Shown here: positions 53,680 through 63,047 of the stretch, piece by piece
Layout: each line of letters begins with the position of its first letter
Numbering within the stretch: position 1 is the first letter of the stretch
Translations under genes and position numbers: made by a program
Notes under the pieces: generated by a model
What the model was told of the DNA's origin: nothing
What the model saw: the letters and a program-made list of their open reading frames with translations, nothing else
The model's database searches: none
Origin: Mycolicibacterium diernhoferi
GTDB lineage: Bacteria; Actinomycetota; Actinomycetes; Mycobacteriales; Mycobacteriaceae
Direction of reading: 5' to 3'
Length of the DNA: 64,000 nucleotides
Assembly (NCBI RefSeq): GCF_019456655.1
Contig: NZ_CP080332.1
Span: 3,658,001-3,722,000 of the forward strand

Positions 53680-54426
53680 TCAGGGTGACGTTAGAGGACG
53701 TTGCCCCATCAACGCGGTTCCGACACGCACACAGGTGGATCCGTATCTGACAGCGATCTCCATGTCCCCGGACATGCCTGCCGACAGTCCGAGCCGCTGC
53801 GAATAGGACTGCTGAACCCGGTCGCGCTCGGCCTGCAGCCGGGCGAAGGCGTCCTCGGGGTCCCAGCCCAGCGGCGGGATGCCCATCAGACCCGTGAACT
53901 CCAGCGCATCGATGGCATGCGTTGCGGCACAGAGCTCGTCGATCAGATCGGGCTTGGCGATGTCGATCCCGCCGCGGGCCGGGTCCCCGTCCAGGCTGAT
54001 CTGCAGGTAGACCCGTAGCGGCTCGGTGCGCCGCCCGGCGCTCAGTTCCTGTTCGGCGCCGCCGCCGAGCGCGGCGATCAACCGGGCGCTGTCCACCGAA
54101 TGCGCGGCGTAGGCCCAGCGCGCGATGGCACGCGCCTTGTTGCGCTGGATATGGCCGACCATGTGCCAGCGGATGGGGTCGGCCGGGAACACCTCCGCGA
54201 CGTCAGCGACCTTCTTGGCGGCTTCCTGCTCACGTGACTCACCGAATTCCGAGCAGCCCAGCCGGTGCAGGATGACGACGTCGGACGCCGGGAAGAACTT
54301 CGTGATCGGGAGCAGCTCGATGTCACGGACCGGGCGGCCCGCGGCCTCGGCGGCAAGCGCCAGCCGGGTCCGCACCGCCGCCAGCGCGCCGGCCAGTTCG
54401 ACGTCCCGATGGGTCTCGCCGGTCAT
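53680..54426 (-). CDS. yggS: YggS-family pyridoxal phosphate homeostasis protein
   Basis: A 248-residue TIM-barrel protein that binds PLP. The PLP Lys is in LLPITKFFPASDV. Other motifs are EFGESREQEAAKK, RWHMVGHIQRNKA and MSGDMEIAVRYGSTCVRVG. ATG at 54426 overlaps the yfiH stop (ATGA). It has a conserved place beside sepF. Confidence 0.94.
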   Translation of the reverse strand: MTGETHRDVELAGALAAVRTRLALAAEAAGRPVRDIELLPITKFFPASDVVILHRLGCSEFGESREQEAAKKVADVAEVFPADPIRWHMVGHIQRNKARAIARWAYAAHSVDSARLIAALGGGAEQELSAGRRTEPLRVYLQISLDGDPARGGIDIAKPDLIDELCAATHAIDALEFTGLMGIPPLGWDPEDAFARLQAERDRVQQSYSQRLGLSAGMSGDMEIAVRYGSTCVRVGTALMGQRPLTSP

Positions 54427-55130
54427 TCCAGCCACACCAATGACGCCAGCCGGCCCGTCGGCGCATCACGTCGATGACTGAACAGCCGGGTGTCCTCGAC
54501 GGTGCAGCGCGGATCGATGTCCACGGCCTTCACCCCCAGATCCGCGAGCTGTCGCGCCAGTCCGGCGCGGATGTCCAGACCGGGTGTCCCCTTGGCGGTA
54601 CGGCACCGGCTGCCCGGCAGCGCGGCCTCCACCTCGGCGGCCATCTCGGCGGGCACCTCATAGTTGCGTCCGCTCACCGCGGGACCCAGGAGTACCGAGA
54701 TGCCGGCGACCGACGCGCCCATGTCCACCATCTTCTCGACGGTGCGCGGCACGATGCCGAGTTGGGCGCCGACCCGTCCCGCGTGCGCGGCGCCGATGAC
54801 GCCGGCGCGCGCATCCGCCAGCAGCACCGGAACACAGTCGGCGGACACCACCGCCAGGGCCAGCCGCCGACTGCCGCTGACCAGTGCATCCGTCTGATCG
54901 ACCGCGGTGGTGCGGGGTCCGTCCACCACGGCGACGTTGGCCGAATGCACCTGGTTCATCCACACCACGGCGTCCTCGGCCAGACCGAGTGAGGCCGCCA
55001 GTCGCTTCCGGTTGGCTGCGACCGCGGCCGGATCGTCACCGACGTGGTCACCGAGATTGAACGTGTCGAACGGACGCGCGGATACACCGCCCGCACGGGT
55101 GGTCGTCACGCGCCGAACCCGGACGGACAC
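54423..55130 (-). CDS. yfiH: YfiH/LACC1-family purine nucleoside phosphorylase-like protein
   Basis: A 235-residue protein of the YfiH (PgeF) family. The zinc-site residues are in WMNQVHSANV, SADCVPVLL and GAAHAGRVG. The family includes purine nucleoside phosphorylases and an enzyme that repairs mis-made UDP-MurNAc peptides in E. coli. Its place between ftsZ and yggS is conserved in actinobacteria. It starts 5 bp after ftsZ. Confidence 0.92.
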   Translation of the reverse strand: MSVRVRRVTTTRAGGVSARPFDTFNLGDHVGDDPAAVAANRKRLAASLGLAEDAVVWMNQVHSANVAVVDGPRTTAVDQTDALVSGSRRLALAVVSADCVPVLLADARAGVIGAAHAGRVGAQLGIVPRTVEKMVDMGASVAGISVLLGPAVSGRNYEVPAEMAAEVEAALPGSRCRTAKGTPGLDIRAGLARQLADLGVKAVDIDPRCTVEDTRLFSHRRDAPTGRLASLVWLE

Positions 55131-55135
55131 GGGAA

Positions 55136-56293
55136 TCAGTGGCGCATGAACGGCGGCACATCGACGTCGTCGTCGGAGATACCACCGTCGTCCGGACCGC
55201 CGATCTTCACCGTCGCACCGTTGGTCTGCGCCGGGACCGAGATGGCGTCGGCGGGCTCGAACACGCTGGAGCGCACCTTGCCTGCCGCGCCCGGGGCCAC
55301 GCCCGTGCCCGAAGCGCCTTCGCCGACAACCGGTTTGCGGCTGGGTCCGGCGCTGTCGAAGCCGGCCGCGATCACGGTGACCCGGACCTCGTCGCCGAGC
55401 GAATCGTCGATCACGGTGCCGAAGATGATGTTCGCCTCGGCGTGCGCGGCCTCCTGGACCAGCGAGGCGGCCTCGTTGATCTCGAACAGGCCGAGGTCAC
55501 TGCCGCCGGCCACCGACAGCAGCACGCCCTGGGCACCCTCCATGGAGGCTTCCAGCAGCGGGGAGTTGATGGCGATCTCGGCGGCCTTGAGGGCGCGGCC
55601 GTCACCACGGGCCGAACCGATACCCATCAGCGCGGTGCCCGCACCGCTCATCACGCCCTTCACGTCGGCGAAGTCGACGTTGATCAGGCCGGGGGTGGTG
55701 ATCAGGTCGGTGATGCCCTGCACGCCGTTGAGCAGCACCTCGTCGGCGCTGCGGAACGCGTCCATCAGCGAGACGGCGGCGTCACCCATCTGCAGCAGCC
55801 GGTCGTTGGGGATGACGATGAGGGTGTCACAGCTCTCGCGCAGCGAGGTGATGCCGTTCTCGGCCTGGTTGGAGCGGCGCTTGCCCTCGAAGGAGAACGG
55901 CCGCGTCACCACGCCGACGGTCAGCGCACCGAGCTTGCGGGCGATGGTGGCGACGACGGGTGCGCCGCCGGTGCCGGTCCCGCCACCCTCGCCGGCGGTC
56001 ACGAACACCATGTCCGCGCCGCGCAGCAGCTCCTCGATGTCATCCTTGGCGTCCTCGGCGGCCTTGCGGCCGACCTCCGGGTCGGCGCCGGCGCCCAGGC
56101 CACGGGTGGAGTCGCGGCCGACGTCGAGCTTGACGTCGGCATCGCTCATCAACAACGCCTGCGCGTCGGTGTTGATGGCGATGAACTCCACGCCCTTGAG
56201 TCCGTGCTCGATCATCCGGTTGACGGCGTTCACGCCGCCGCCGCCGATGCCGACCACCTTGATAACGGCGAGGTAGTTATGCGGGGGGGTCAT
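55136..56293 (-). CDS. ftsZ: FtsZ cell-division GTPase
   Basis: A 385-residue tubulin homologue that forms the Z ring. The nucleotide-binding parts are [17 protein letters not shown] and the T4 loop [10 protein letters not shown]; the T7 synergy loop is [14 protein letters not shown] disordered linker ends in the C-terminal peptide [12 protein letters not shown], which binds SepF and FtsW. The start ATG at 56293 ([10 protein letters not shown]) is the family start. Confidence 0.98.
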   Translation of the reverse strand: MTPPHNYLAVIKVVGIGGGGVNAVNRMIEHGLKGVEFIAINTDAQALLMSDADVKLDVGRDSTRGLGAGADPEVGRKAAEDAKDDIEELLRGADMVFVTAGEGGGTGTGGAPVVATIARKLGALTVGVVTRPFSFEGKRRSNQAENGITSLRESCDTLIVIPNDRLLQMGDAAVSLMDAFRSADEVLLNGVQGITDLITTPGLINVDFADVKGVMSGAGTALMGIGSARGDGRALKAAEIAINSPLLEASMEGAQGVLLSVAGGSDLGLFEINEAASLVQEAAHAEANIIFGTVIDDSLGDEVRVTVIAAGFDSAGPSRKPVVGEGASGTGVAPGAAGKVRSSVFEPADAISVPAQTNGATVKIGGPDDGGISDDDVDVPPFMRH

Positions 56294-56351
56294 CGCGGTC
56301 GCCCTTTCCTGCCCTGAATGTCGATGTCTGTGAGCGAAACCCTCAACCTCA

Positions 56352-56375
56352 ACCATAGGCTTAGAGTTATGTCAA
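56352..56375 (-). promoter_or_regulatory. ftsZ promoter, perfect -35 hexamer
   Basis: On the minus strand TTGACA (56375-56370) is followed by TAACTCTAAGCCTATGG, a stretch like that upstream of ftsZ in other mycobacteria. The -10 is not clear. It lies 76 bp before the ftsZ start. Confidence 0.5.
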
Positions 56376-56482
56376 GTAGTTCCGTGCAAACAGAACGGTA
56401 GGGCGACCCGGCGCAGGATCACCGCAGGCGCGCCGAAACGCCGTGACAATTTCTCTTTTCCGGCACCCGTTCCGGGCACGAG

Positions 56483-57463
56483 CTACTTGACGGTCGGCAG
56501 ATCCGGGCTGGACACGTCGTAGACCTGCCCGGGCTGGGTGAGCAGCGCAGCGAGCTTGAGCGCCTTCTCCTGGGTGCGGTCGGTGGTGCCCCACACCACT
56601 TTCCGGCCGTCGAACATGATCAGGGTGATGGCCGCGACCGACGGCGCCTCCACCCGGCTCACCTGACCCGACACCTCCGGCGGCAGCGAGATGAGGACCT
56701 CGAGCGCGGCCTTGGTCGCCGGATCGTTGGGCCCCGGGGTCTCGGTGTCTATATAAGGAAGGCCGGGCGGCGGCGGGGCGGTCACGAAGTCGACGCCGTC
56801 GCGGTCGAACAGGTGCGGCCCGTCCGGATAGTCCTTGACCACCATGGGGATCCGCTCCTGCACGGTGATACGCAGCGTGGAGGGGTACTCGCGCTGCACC
56901 CGGGCACTCGCGACCCGCCGGATGGAGGCCACCCCCTCGGCCACGGTGTCGGTGTCGACCTGCAGCAGCGGCGTCCCGGGTGTGACCCCGGCCGCCTCCC
57001 GGACCTCGTCCTCGGTGATGGCGACCAGGCCGGTGATCACCGTCGTCCGCACCGACATGATCGGTGTGAAGTAGAGCAGCAGGCCCGCACCCACCGCCAG
57101 TACCGCGATCAGCGCCGACCACATCAGCACCTTGAGCCCGCGGATCACCCCGCGGTGCGACGGTTTCGGCTGCTGCTCGGCCTGCCCCAGAGCGCGGCGC
57201 TTGGCCTCCCGACGGCTCTGTTCGATGGCCATGGCACGGGCCTGCGCGGCCCGGCGTTCCTCACGTTCCCGGCGGGCCCGGCGGCGCGGGCCCTCGAAAT
57301 CCTCGGCGTCCGCGCCGTCGGGGGCGGCTGCGGGGACTTCATCGGCGGCCGCCGCCTCGGGAGCAGCAGCCTTGGCAGCCTCGCGGGCCGCAGCGTCGGG
57401 GGCCGCTTCGGCCGGGGTCGAGGACGTTTCGGGCTCCTCCCGCCCGTCGACCGGGTCGGTCAT
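56483..57463 (-). CDS. ftsQ: FtsQ/DivIB cell-division protein
   Basis: A 326-residue bitopic membrane protein. A long acidic/Ala-rich then Arg-rich cytosolic tail (about 1-105) leads to one membrane helix (LIAVLAVGAGLLLYF). The POTRA domain follows (VRTTVITGLVAITEDEVREAAG; TPLLQVDTDTVAE) and then the FtsQ domain (RVQREYPSTLRITVQERIP). It joins FtsL/FtsB at the divisome. It begins 1 bp before the murC stop boundary and ends 189 bp before ftsZ. Confidence 0.95.
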   Translation of the reverse strand: MTDPVDGREEPETSSTPAEAAPDAAAREAAKAAAPEAAAADEVPAAAPDGADAEDFEGPRRRARREREERRAAQARAMAIEQSRREAKRRALGQAEQQPKPSHRGVIRGLKVLMWSALIAVLAVGAGLLLYFTPIMSVRTTVITGLVAITEDEVREAAGVTPGTPLLQVDTDTVAEGVASIRRVASARVQREYPSTLRITVQERIPMVVKDYPDGPHLFDRDGVDFVTAPPPPGLPYIDTETPGPNDPATKAALEVLISLPPEVSGQVSRVEAPSVAAITLIMFDGRKVVWGTTDRTQEKALKLAALLTQPGQVYDVSSPDLPTVK

Positions 57464-58900
57464 CTATCGCGCCGTCCGGTCAGCCCGTGCATCCAGGGCG
57501 CTGAGGATCTCGCGGGACAGCAGGGTGACGTCACCGGCGCCCATCGTGACGACCACGTCCGACGGTGCGGCCACCGCGGCGACGCGGGCGGCGACGGCGG
57601 AGAAGTCCGGGACGTAGTGCACCGGCACGGTGACGTGGTCGGCGATGCTGCGTCCGCTGATTCCGGCGATCGGCTGTTCGCGGGCCGCATAGACGTCCAG
57701 CACGAACACCTCGTCCGCGGCACTCAGCGCGGCACCGAACTCGCGGGCGAAAGTCTGTGTGCGCGAATACAGGTGCGGCTGGAAGACGACGATGGCGCGG
57801 CCCGCGGATTCGTCGGCCAGCGTGCGCAGCGCCGACAGTGCGGCCGACACCTTGGTCGGGTGATGGGCGTAGTCGTCGAAGACCTTGACCCCCGCCGACA
57901 CCCCCACCAGCTCGAACCGGCGGCGTACACCCTCGAAATCGGCCAGCCCCTCGAGCACCACCTCGGGATCCGCGCCGGCCTCGGTCGCCGCGAGCAGCGC
58001 GGCCAGCGCATTGAGCGCCATATGCCGGCCGGGCACCAACAGCCGCATGGTCCGCGGCGTGCTCTCCCCCGCCAACTGCACTTCGGCCACCGCGCTGGTG
58101 CCGTGCTGTTCCCAGCTCAGCAGGGCGCCGGCCAGCTCACCGGATCCCGTGCCGCCGGTCCCGTAGCGCAGCACCCGGATCCCCAGGGCGGCAGTGCGTT
58201 CGGCGAGTGCGGCCGCCCCCGGGTCGTCCACACAGACCACCAGGGCGCCGCCGGGCCGCAACCGCTCCATGAACGCGTCGAACACGTCGATGTAGGCCTG
58301 CTCGCTGCCGAAGAAGTCGAGATGGTCGGCCTCGACGTTGGTCACCACGGCGATGTCGGGCCGGTACTGCACCAGCGATCCGTCGCTCTCGTCGGCCTCG
58401 GCGACGAAGTAGGGGCCGCTGCCGTGATGGGCGTTGGTGCCGGCCGCGCCGAGCTCTCCGCCGACCGCGAAGGACGGGTCGAAACCGCAGTGCTGCAACG
58501 CGACGATGAGCATCGAGGTGGTGGTCGTCTTCCCGGCGGTGCCGGTGACCATCAGCGTCTTGTCCCCGGCCATCAGCTCGGCCAGCACCACCGGCCGCAG
58601 GATCACCGGGATGCCGCGGCGGCGCGCCTCGACGAGTTCGGGGTTGGTCTTCGGGATGGCCGCGTGGGTGGTGACCACCGCCGTGGGCCCGCCCTCGAGC
58701 ATGTCCAGCGCCGAGGCGTCATGGCCGATCCGGATCTCCGCGCCGCGGGCGCGCAGCGCGGCGATGCCCCGGGATTCCTTGGCATCCGAACCGGAGACCT
58801 GTCCCCCGCGGTCCAGCAGGATGCGGGCGATCCCGGACATGCCGGCACCGCCGATACCGACCATGTGCACGCGCTGCAGTGCCGGGGGCAGGCCCTTCAT
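57464..58900 (-). CDS. murC: UDP-N-acetylmuramate--L-alanine ligase
   Basis: A 478-residue Mur ligase that adds L-Ala to UDP-MurNAc (or its glycolyl form) using ATP. The N-terminal nucleotide-binding motif is [15 protein letters not shown], the P-loop [14 protein letters not shown], and the central ligase motif [13 protein letters not shown]. The length is normal. It overlaps murG by 4 bp. This is the first of the four MurC-F ligases; MurD, the second, is missing from its usual place. Confidence 0.97.
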   Translation of the reverse strand: MKGLPPALQRVHMVGIGGAGMSGIARILLDRGGQVSGSDAKESRGIAALRARGAEIRIGHDASALDMLEGGPTAVVTTHAAIPKTNPELVEARRRGIPVILRPVVLAELMAGDKTLMVTGTAGKTTTTSMLIVALQHCGFDPSFAVGGELGAAGTNAHHGSGPYFVAEADESDGSLVQYRPDIAVVTNVEADHLDFFGSEQAYIDVFDAFMERLRPGGALVVCVDDPGAAALAERTAALGIRVLRYGTGGTGSGELAGALLSWEQHGTSAVAEVQLAGESTPRTMRLLVPGRHMALNALAALLAATEAGADPEVVLEGLADFEGVRRRFELVGVSAGVKVFDDYAHHPTKVSAALSALRTLADESAGRAIVVFQPHLYSRTQTFAREFGAALSAADEVFVLDVYAAREQPIAGISGRSIADHVTVPVHYVPDFSAVAARVAAVAAPSDVVVTMGAGDVTLLSREILSALDARADRTAR

Positions 58901-60030
58901 CGCACGGTCTTCCGGTCGCTGCGACCCTGACGCGCCACCTCGAGCGCCACTTCGGCCACTCGGCGGGCCGCGTCACGGTGCCCGGCCAGCGCGGCGGCGG
59001 TGGTCATCTTTTGCAGCCGGTCGGGGTCGGCGAGCACCGGCACCACGGTGTCGGCCACCAGTTGCGGTGACAGGTCGGCATCGTCGATCAGCAGACCGCC
59101 GCCCGCGTCGACCACCGGGAGTGCATTGAGTCGTTGTTCACCATTGCCGATCGGCAGCGGCACGTACACCGCGGGCAGGCCGATCGCGCTGACCTCGGCG
59201 ACCGTCATCGCACCGGACCGGCAGATGGCCAGGTCGGCGGCGGAATAGGCAAGATCCATCCGGTCCAGGTAGGGCACCGCCACATAGCGGACCCCGGGCG
59301 CCCCGGACAGGTCGGGAAGTTCCAGGGTGTTCTTCGGCCCGTGTGCGTGCAGCACCGAAATACCCTTGGCGGCAAGCGCTTCGGCCGCACCGGAGACGGC
59401 CCGGTTGATCGACTGGGCGCCCTGGGATCCGCCGAACACCAGCAGCACCCGGGCGTCGTCGGCGAACCCGAAGGCGGCGCGGGCCTGCGCGCGCAGCGCG
59501 GCCCGGTCCAGGGCGGTGATGCTGGCCCGTACCGGCACGCCGACCACCTCGACCCGGCCGAGGCCCGGATCGGGCACCGCCGAGAGCACGCGCTTCGCGG
59601 AGCGCGCGCCGAGCTTGTTGGCCCAGCCGGCGCTGGCGTTGGCCTCGTGGATCACCACCGGTACCGCGGGTCGGCGCGGCCCACGCCGGGCGGCCAGATA
59701 AGCGGGCACCGACACGTAGCCACCGAAGCCGATGACCACGTCGACGTGGACGTCGTCGAACACCGCGCGGGTCTCCCGCACCGCGCTGCGCACCCGCAGC
59801 GGCAGCCGCAGCAGATCCTTGGACGGTTTGCGGGGCAGCGGTACCGGGGTGATGAGCTGCAGGTCGTAGCCGCGTTCAGGGACCAGCCGGGTCTCCAGAC
59901 CGCGCTGGGTGCCCAGCGCGGTGATCCGCACCTGCGGTTCCAACTCGGTCAGTGCATCGGCCACGGCCATCGCGGGTTCGACGTGTCCCGCCGTGCCGCC
60001 CCCCGCCAGAACGACCGATATCGTGCTCAC
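58897..60030 (-). CDS. murG: UDP-GlcNAc--lipid I N-acetylglucosaminyltransferase
   Basis: A 377-residue GT-B enzyme making lipid II. The N-terminal Gly-rich loop is [19 protein letters not shown] and the C-domain loop is [12 protein letters not shown]; the donor site is [25 protein letters not shown]. The start is GTG at 60030, whose GTGA overlaps the ftsW stop. It acts at the inner face of the membrane. Confidence 0.97.
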   Translation of the reverse strand: MSTISVVLAGGGTAGHVEPAMAVADALTELEPQVRITALGTQRGLETRLVPERGYDLQLITPVPLPRKPSKDLLRLPLRVRSAVRETRAVFDDVHVDVVIGFGGYVSVPAYLAARRGPRRPAVPVVIHEANASAGWANKLGARSAKRVLSAVPDPGLGRVEVVGVPVRASITALDRAALRAQARAAFGFADDARVLLVFGGSQGAQSINRAVSGAAEALAAKGISVLHAHGPKNTLELPDLSGAPGVRYVAVPYLDRMDLAYSAADLAICRSGAMTVAEVSAIGLPAVYVPLPIGNGEQRLNALPVVDAGGGLLIDDADLSPQLVADTVVPVLADPDRLQKMTTAAALAGHRDAARRVAEVALEVARQGRSDRKTVR

Positions 60031-61727
60031 CCGTAACGCTGACCTTCCAATGAACGGGCTCGTCCCTGTGAACGCGCCTGCTGACCACGGCCCTGCCGTG
60101 GCGTTTCGGATTGACCCCGGCGCGCGGCTTTCACCGGCCGGCCGGAGTCTCGACCATCTCCATGATGCCCTGCGCGCCGTGTCGCCCCTTCGCCCGGATG
60201 GCCACTTCGGCGCGAACCCGCGGTCTTGGCAGTGCGCGCCGCCTTGCGGGGCTGCTTGGGGCTGCCGGCGCCGCGGGGTTTGCCCGACGCCTTGGCCGGT
60301 GATTTGGCGGGGGCCTTCTTGACGGCCTTCTTGGGCTTACCGGCGGAGTTGCCGTCCCTGGTGCGCAGCCGGTCGCGCGCGACCTCCAGGCGGGTGGGCA
60401 CATAGGGCGCCGGCAGCGGGAGCCGCAACAGCCGGTTGACGCGGTCGTCGCGGCCGGCGCGCAGCGCGGCCACCGCCTCCGGTTCGTGCCGGGCGGCGTT
60501 GGTGATCACGCCGAGGATCAACAGGGTGGTCGCCGTCGAGGTGCCACCGGCGGAGATGAGCGGCAGCTGCAGACCGGTCACCGGCAGCAGGCCCACCACG
60601 TAGCCGACGTTGATGAAGGCCTGCCCGATCACCCACAGCGTGACCGTGGCGGTGAGCAGACGCAGGAACGGATCGGCCGAGCGGCGCGCGATGCGCATGC
60701 CGGTGTAGGCGAACAGCCCGAACAGGCACAGCAGTCCGGCCGCGCCGATGTAGCCGAGTTCCTCGCCGATGATGGCGAAGATGAAGTCGTTGTGCGCATT
60801 GGGCAGATAGTTGTACTTGGCGCTGCCCTGGCCGAGGCCGTTACCGAAGATGCCGCCGTTGGCCAGCGCGTAGCGCGCCTGCCGGGCCTGGTAGCCCGAG
60901 CCCTGGGCGTCGGCCATCGGGTTGAGCCAGGACTGCACGCGCGCGGAGCGGTAGCCGGCGGACAACGCCAGCACCCCGCCCGCGAGTATCACCGCGCCCA
61001 CCGAGCTGACGAACACCCGCAGCGGAAGGCCCGCGTACCAGAGCAGGCCGAGCACGATGATGCTCAGCGACAACGTCTGTCCGAGGTCGGGCTGCAGCAC
61101 GATGAGGGTCAGGGCCAGGCCGGCGGCGGGCACCAGCGGAACCAGCATCTCGCGCAGGCTGGCCTGTTCCATCCTTCGGGCGGCCAGCAGATGCGCACCC
61201 CAGATGGCCAACGTGATCTTGGCCAGCTCGGAGGGCTGCATGGATTGGCCGGCGAAGACGAACCAACCCCGGGAACCGTTGGCGATCGTGCCGATGCCCG
61301 GGATGAGGACCAGCACCAGCAGCACGATGCTGATCGCAAAGGCGGGGAACGCCAACCGGCGCATCAGCGAGATCGGCATCCGCAGCGCGAGGTAGAACAA
61401 CACCAGGCCGACGGCGGTCCACGTCACCTGCTTGGCGAAGACCGTCCACGGTGAACCGCCGGTGTCATACGAGTACACCCCCGAGGCGGACAACACCATG
61501 ATCAGGCCGAGGGTGACCAGGATCGCGGCCACCGCGATGATCAGGTGAAAGGACGTCATCGGCCGGCTCAGCCAGACACCGAAGCGGGTCCGCGGCTGGT
61601 CGGTCTTGGTGGTCGTACCCCCAGCCGTTGCGGTGGCGGGTTTCACCGCGGCGGTCCCGGAGGATGTGCCGGTGGATGTGCCGGGACGGCGCAATCGCGA
61701 CCGCAGGCCGGTCAGTGGATTCTTCAC
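60027..61727 (-). CDS. ftsW: FtsW septal peptidoglycan glycosyltransferase
   Basis: A 566-residue SEDS protein with about ten membrane helices that polymerises lipid II with its PBP partner at the septum. SEDS features: [57 protein letters not shown], and [14 protein letters not shown]. The C-terminal tail (about 455-566) is long, Lys/Arg/Ala/Pro-rich, and ends EGQRYG as in M. tuberculosis. Start GTG at 61727 is fixed by an in-frame stop two codons upstream. There is no ribosome site, and the GTG overlaps a TGA of another frame (GTGA), the sign of a lost upstream partner gene. Confidence 0.96.
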   Translation of the reverse strand: MKNPLTGLRSRLRRPGTSTGTSSGTAAVKPATATAGGTTTKTDQPRTRFGVWLSRPMTSFHLIIAVAAILVTLGLIMVLSASGVYSYDTGGSPWTVFAKQVTWTAVGLVLFYLALRMPISLMRRLAFPAFAISIVLLVLVLIPGIGTIANGSRGWFVFAGQSMQPSELAKITLAIWGAHLLAARRMEQASLREMLVPLVPAAGLALTLIVLQPDLGQTLSLSIIVLGLLWYAGLPLRVFVSSVGAVILAGGVLALSAGYRSARVQSWLNPMADAQGSGYQARQARYALANGGIFGNGLGQGSAKYNYLPNAHNDFIFAIIGEELGYIGAAGLLCLFGLFAYTGMRIARRSADPFLRLLTATVTLWVIGQAFINVGYVVGLLPVTGLQLPLISAGGTSTATTLLILGVITNAARHEPEAVAALRAGRDDRVNRLLRLPLPAPYVPTRLEVARDRLRTRDGNSAGKPKKAVKKAPAKSPAKASGKPRGAGSPKQPRKAARTAKTAGSRRSGHPGEGATRRAGHHGDGRDSGRPVKAARRGQSETPRQGRGQQARSQGRARSLEGQRYG

Positions 61728-61962
61728 GCGCTACTCACAGAAGTCACAGACGTAACGCCCGCCCCACTAGTCCCCTGCACCCCAGAATCCTCCCCCGTCC
61801 CACGGCGTGCGGCGCGGATATCGGGGGCGTGTCGCCCGACCGAAGCGGCCAGCTAACCCGAGTCACGCGCAATGGTCGCGCCGAAGTCTCGAAAACAGCA
61901 GATCTGCGCGTCTCGGCGAAGGGGTGAGGTGCCTTACGCGCCGACGACACCTGAGGCGGCGC
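61728..61962 (-). pseudogene. Spacer in place of murD, with a possible murD scrap
   Basis: Mycobacterial dcw clusters read mraY-murD-ftsW. Here only 235 bp separate mraY from ftsW, too little for a Mur ligase of about 480 codons. In the minus-strand frame ending at TGA 61724-61726 the DNA reads TIARD, two codons, a stop (61853-61855), then LAASVGRHAPDI, and eight residues further GEDSG. That is similar, in gapless register, to a stretch of the MurD C-terminal domain as I remember it from M. tuberculosis. The likeness is short and could be chance in GC-rich DNA. The spacer also holds a near copy of the last bases of mraY (61931-61947 against 61961-61976), perhaps a scar of the rearrangement. 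Confidence 0.45.
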
Positions 61963-63042
61963 CTAAGCGCCGACGATGCTGAGCCACTCGCCGTAGAACA
62001 ACGCCACACCCAGACCACACGCGATCGCGGTCAACAGCCAGAACCGGATGATCACCGTCGTCTCCGCCCAGCCCACCAGCTCGAAGTGGTGGTGGAACGG
62101 TGCCATCCGGAACACCCGCCGCCCGGTGGTCCGGAAGGCCAGGATCTGCACCACCACCGAAGTCACCTCGGCCACGAACAGCGCGCCCAGCACCACGGCC
62201 AGGATCTCGGTGCGACTCGTCACCGACAGACCCGCGATGATGCCGCCCAGGGCCAGCGAACCGGTGTCGCCCATGAAGATCTTGGCCGGCGCGGCGTTCC
62301 ACCACAGGAACCCGATGCAGGCGCCCGCGGTAGCCGCGGCCACCAGCGCCAGATCCAGCGGATCACGCACGTTGTAGCAGCCCAGCCCGGGGCTGGTCGC
62401 GCAGGAGTTGCGGTACTGCCAGAACGTGATGAGCACGTACGCGGCGCTGACCATGGCCATCGCACCGGCCGCCAGCCCGTCCAGGCCGTCGGTCAGGTTC
62501 ACCGCATTGGACCAGGCGCTGACCAGGATCACCACGAACAACACGAACACCAGCGGCGGCAACGTCACGGTGGCGATCTCGCGCACATAGGACAGCTGCG
62601 CACTGCCCGGGGTCAACCCCTCGGCGTTGCTGAACTGCAACACCAGCACGCCGAACAGCACCGCGGCCGTCAACTGCCCGACCGTCTTGGCGGTCTTGTT
62701 CAGGCCCAGGTTGCGGGCCCGCCGGATCTTGATCGAGTCGTCGATGAAGCCGACGATCGCCAGCGCGGTGGCCAACCCCAGCACCAGCAGGCCCGACGCG
62801 GACGGGCCCTCCCCGTCGAACGCCAGCCCGACCAGGTGCGTGCCCAGGTAACCGGCCCAGATGCCGGCCATGATGGCGACCCCGCCCATCGACGGCGTGC
62901 CACGCTTCTTCTGATGACTGGGCGGGCCGTCCTCACGGATCTCGTGGCCGAAACCCTGCTTGGTGAACAGCCGGATCAGCACCGGTGTCAGGACGATCGA
63001 GACGGCCAGCGCGATGGCGACCGCGAAAAGGATCTGCTTCAC
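61963..63042 (-). CDS. mraY: Phospho-MurNAc-pentapeptide transferase
   Basis: A 359-residue polytopic enzyme (also called MurX in mycobacteria) that joins phospho-MurNAc-pentapeptide to decaprenyl phosphate to give lipid I. Motifs: [32 protein letters not shown] (Asp pair), [19 protein letters not shown] (catalytic Asp), and [12 protein letters not shown] and APFHHHFE near the C-terminus. The start is GTG at 63042. It lies 5 bp after murF. It is complete to its TAG at 61963-61965. Confidence 0.97.
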   Translation of the reverse strand: MKQILFAVAIALAVSIVLTPVLIRLFTKQGFGHEIREDGPPSHQKKRGTPSMGGVAIMAGIWAGYLGTHLVGLAFDGEGPSASGLLVLGLATALAIVGFIDDSIKIRRARNLGLNKTAKTVGQLTAAVLFGVLVLQFSNAEGLTPGSAQLSYVREIATVTLPPLVFVLFVVILVSAWSNAVNLTDGLDGLAAGAMAMVSAAYVLITFWQYRNSCATSPGLGCYNVRDPLDLALVAAATAGACIGFLWWNAAPAKIFMGDTGSLALGGIIAGLSVTSRTEILAVVLGALFVAEVTSVVVQILAFRTTGRRVFRMAPFHHHFELVGWAETTVIIRFWLLTAIACGLGVALFYGEWLSIVGA

Positions 63043-63047
63043 CGGTG

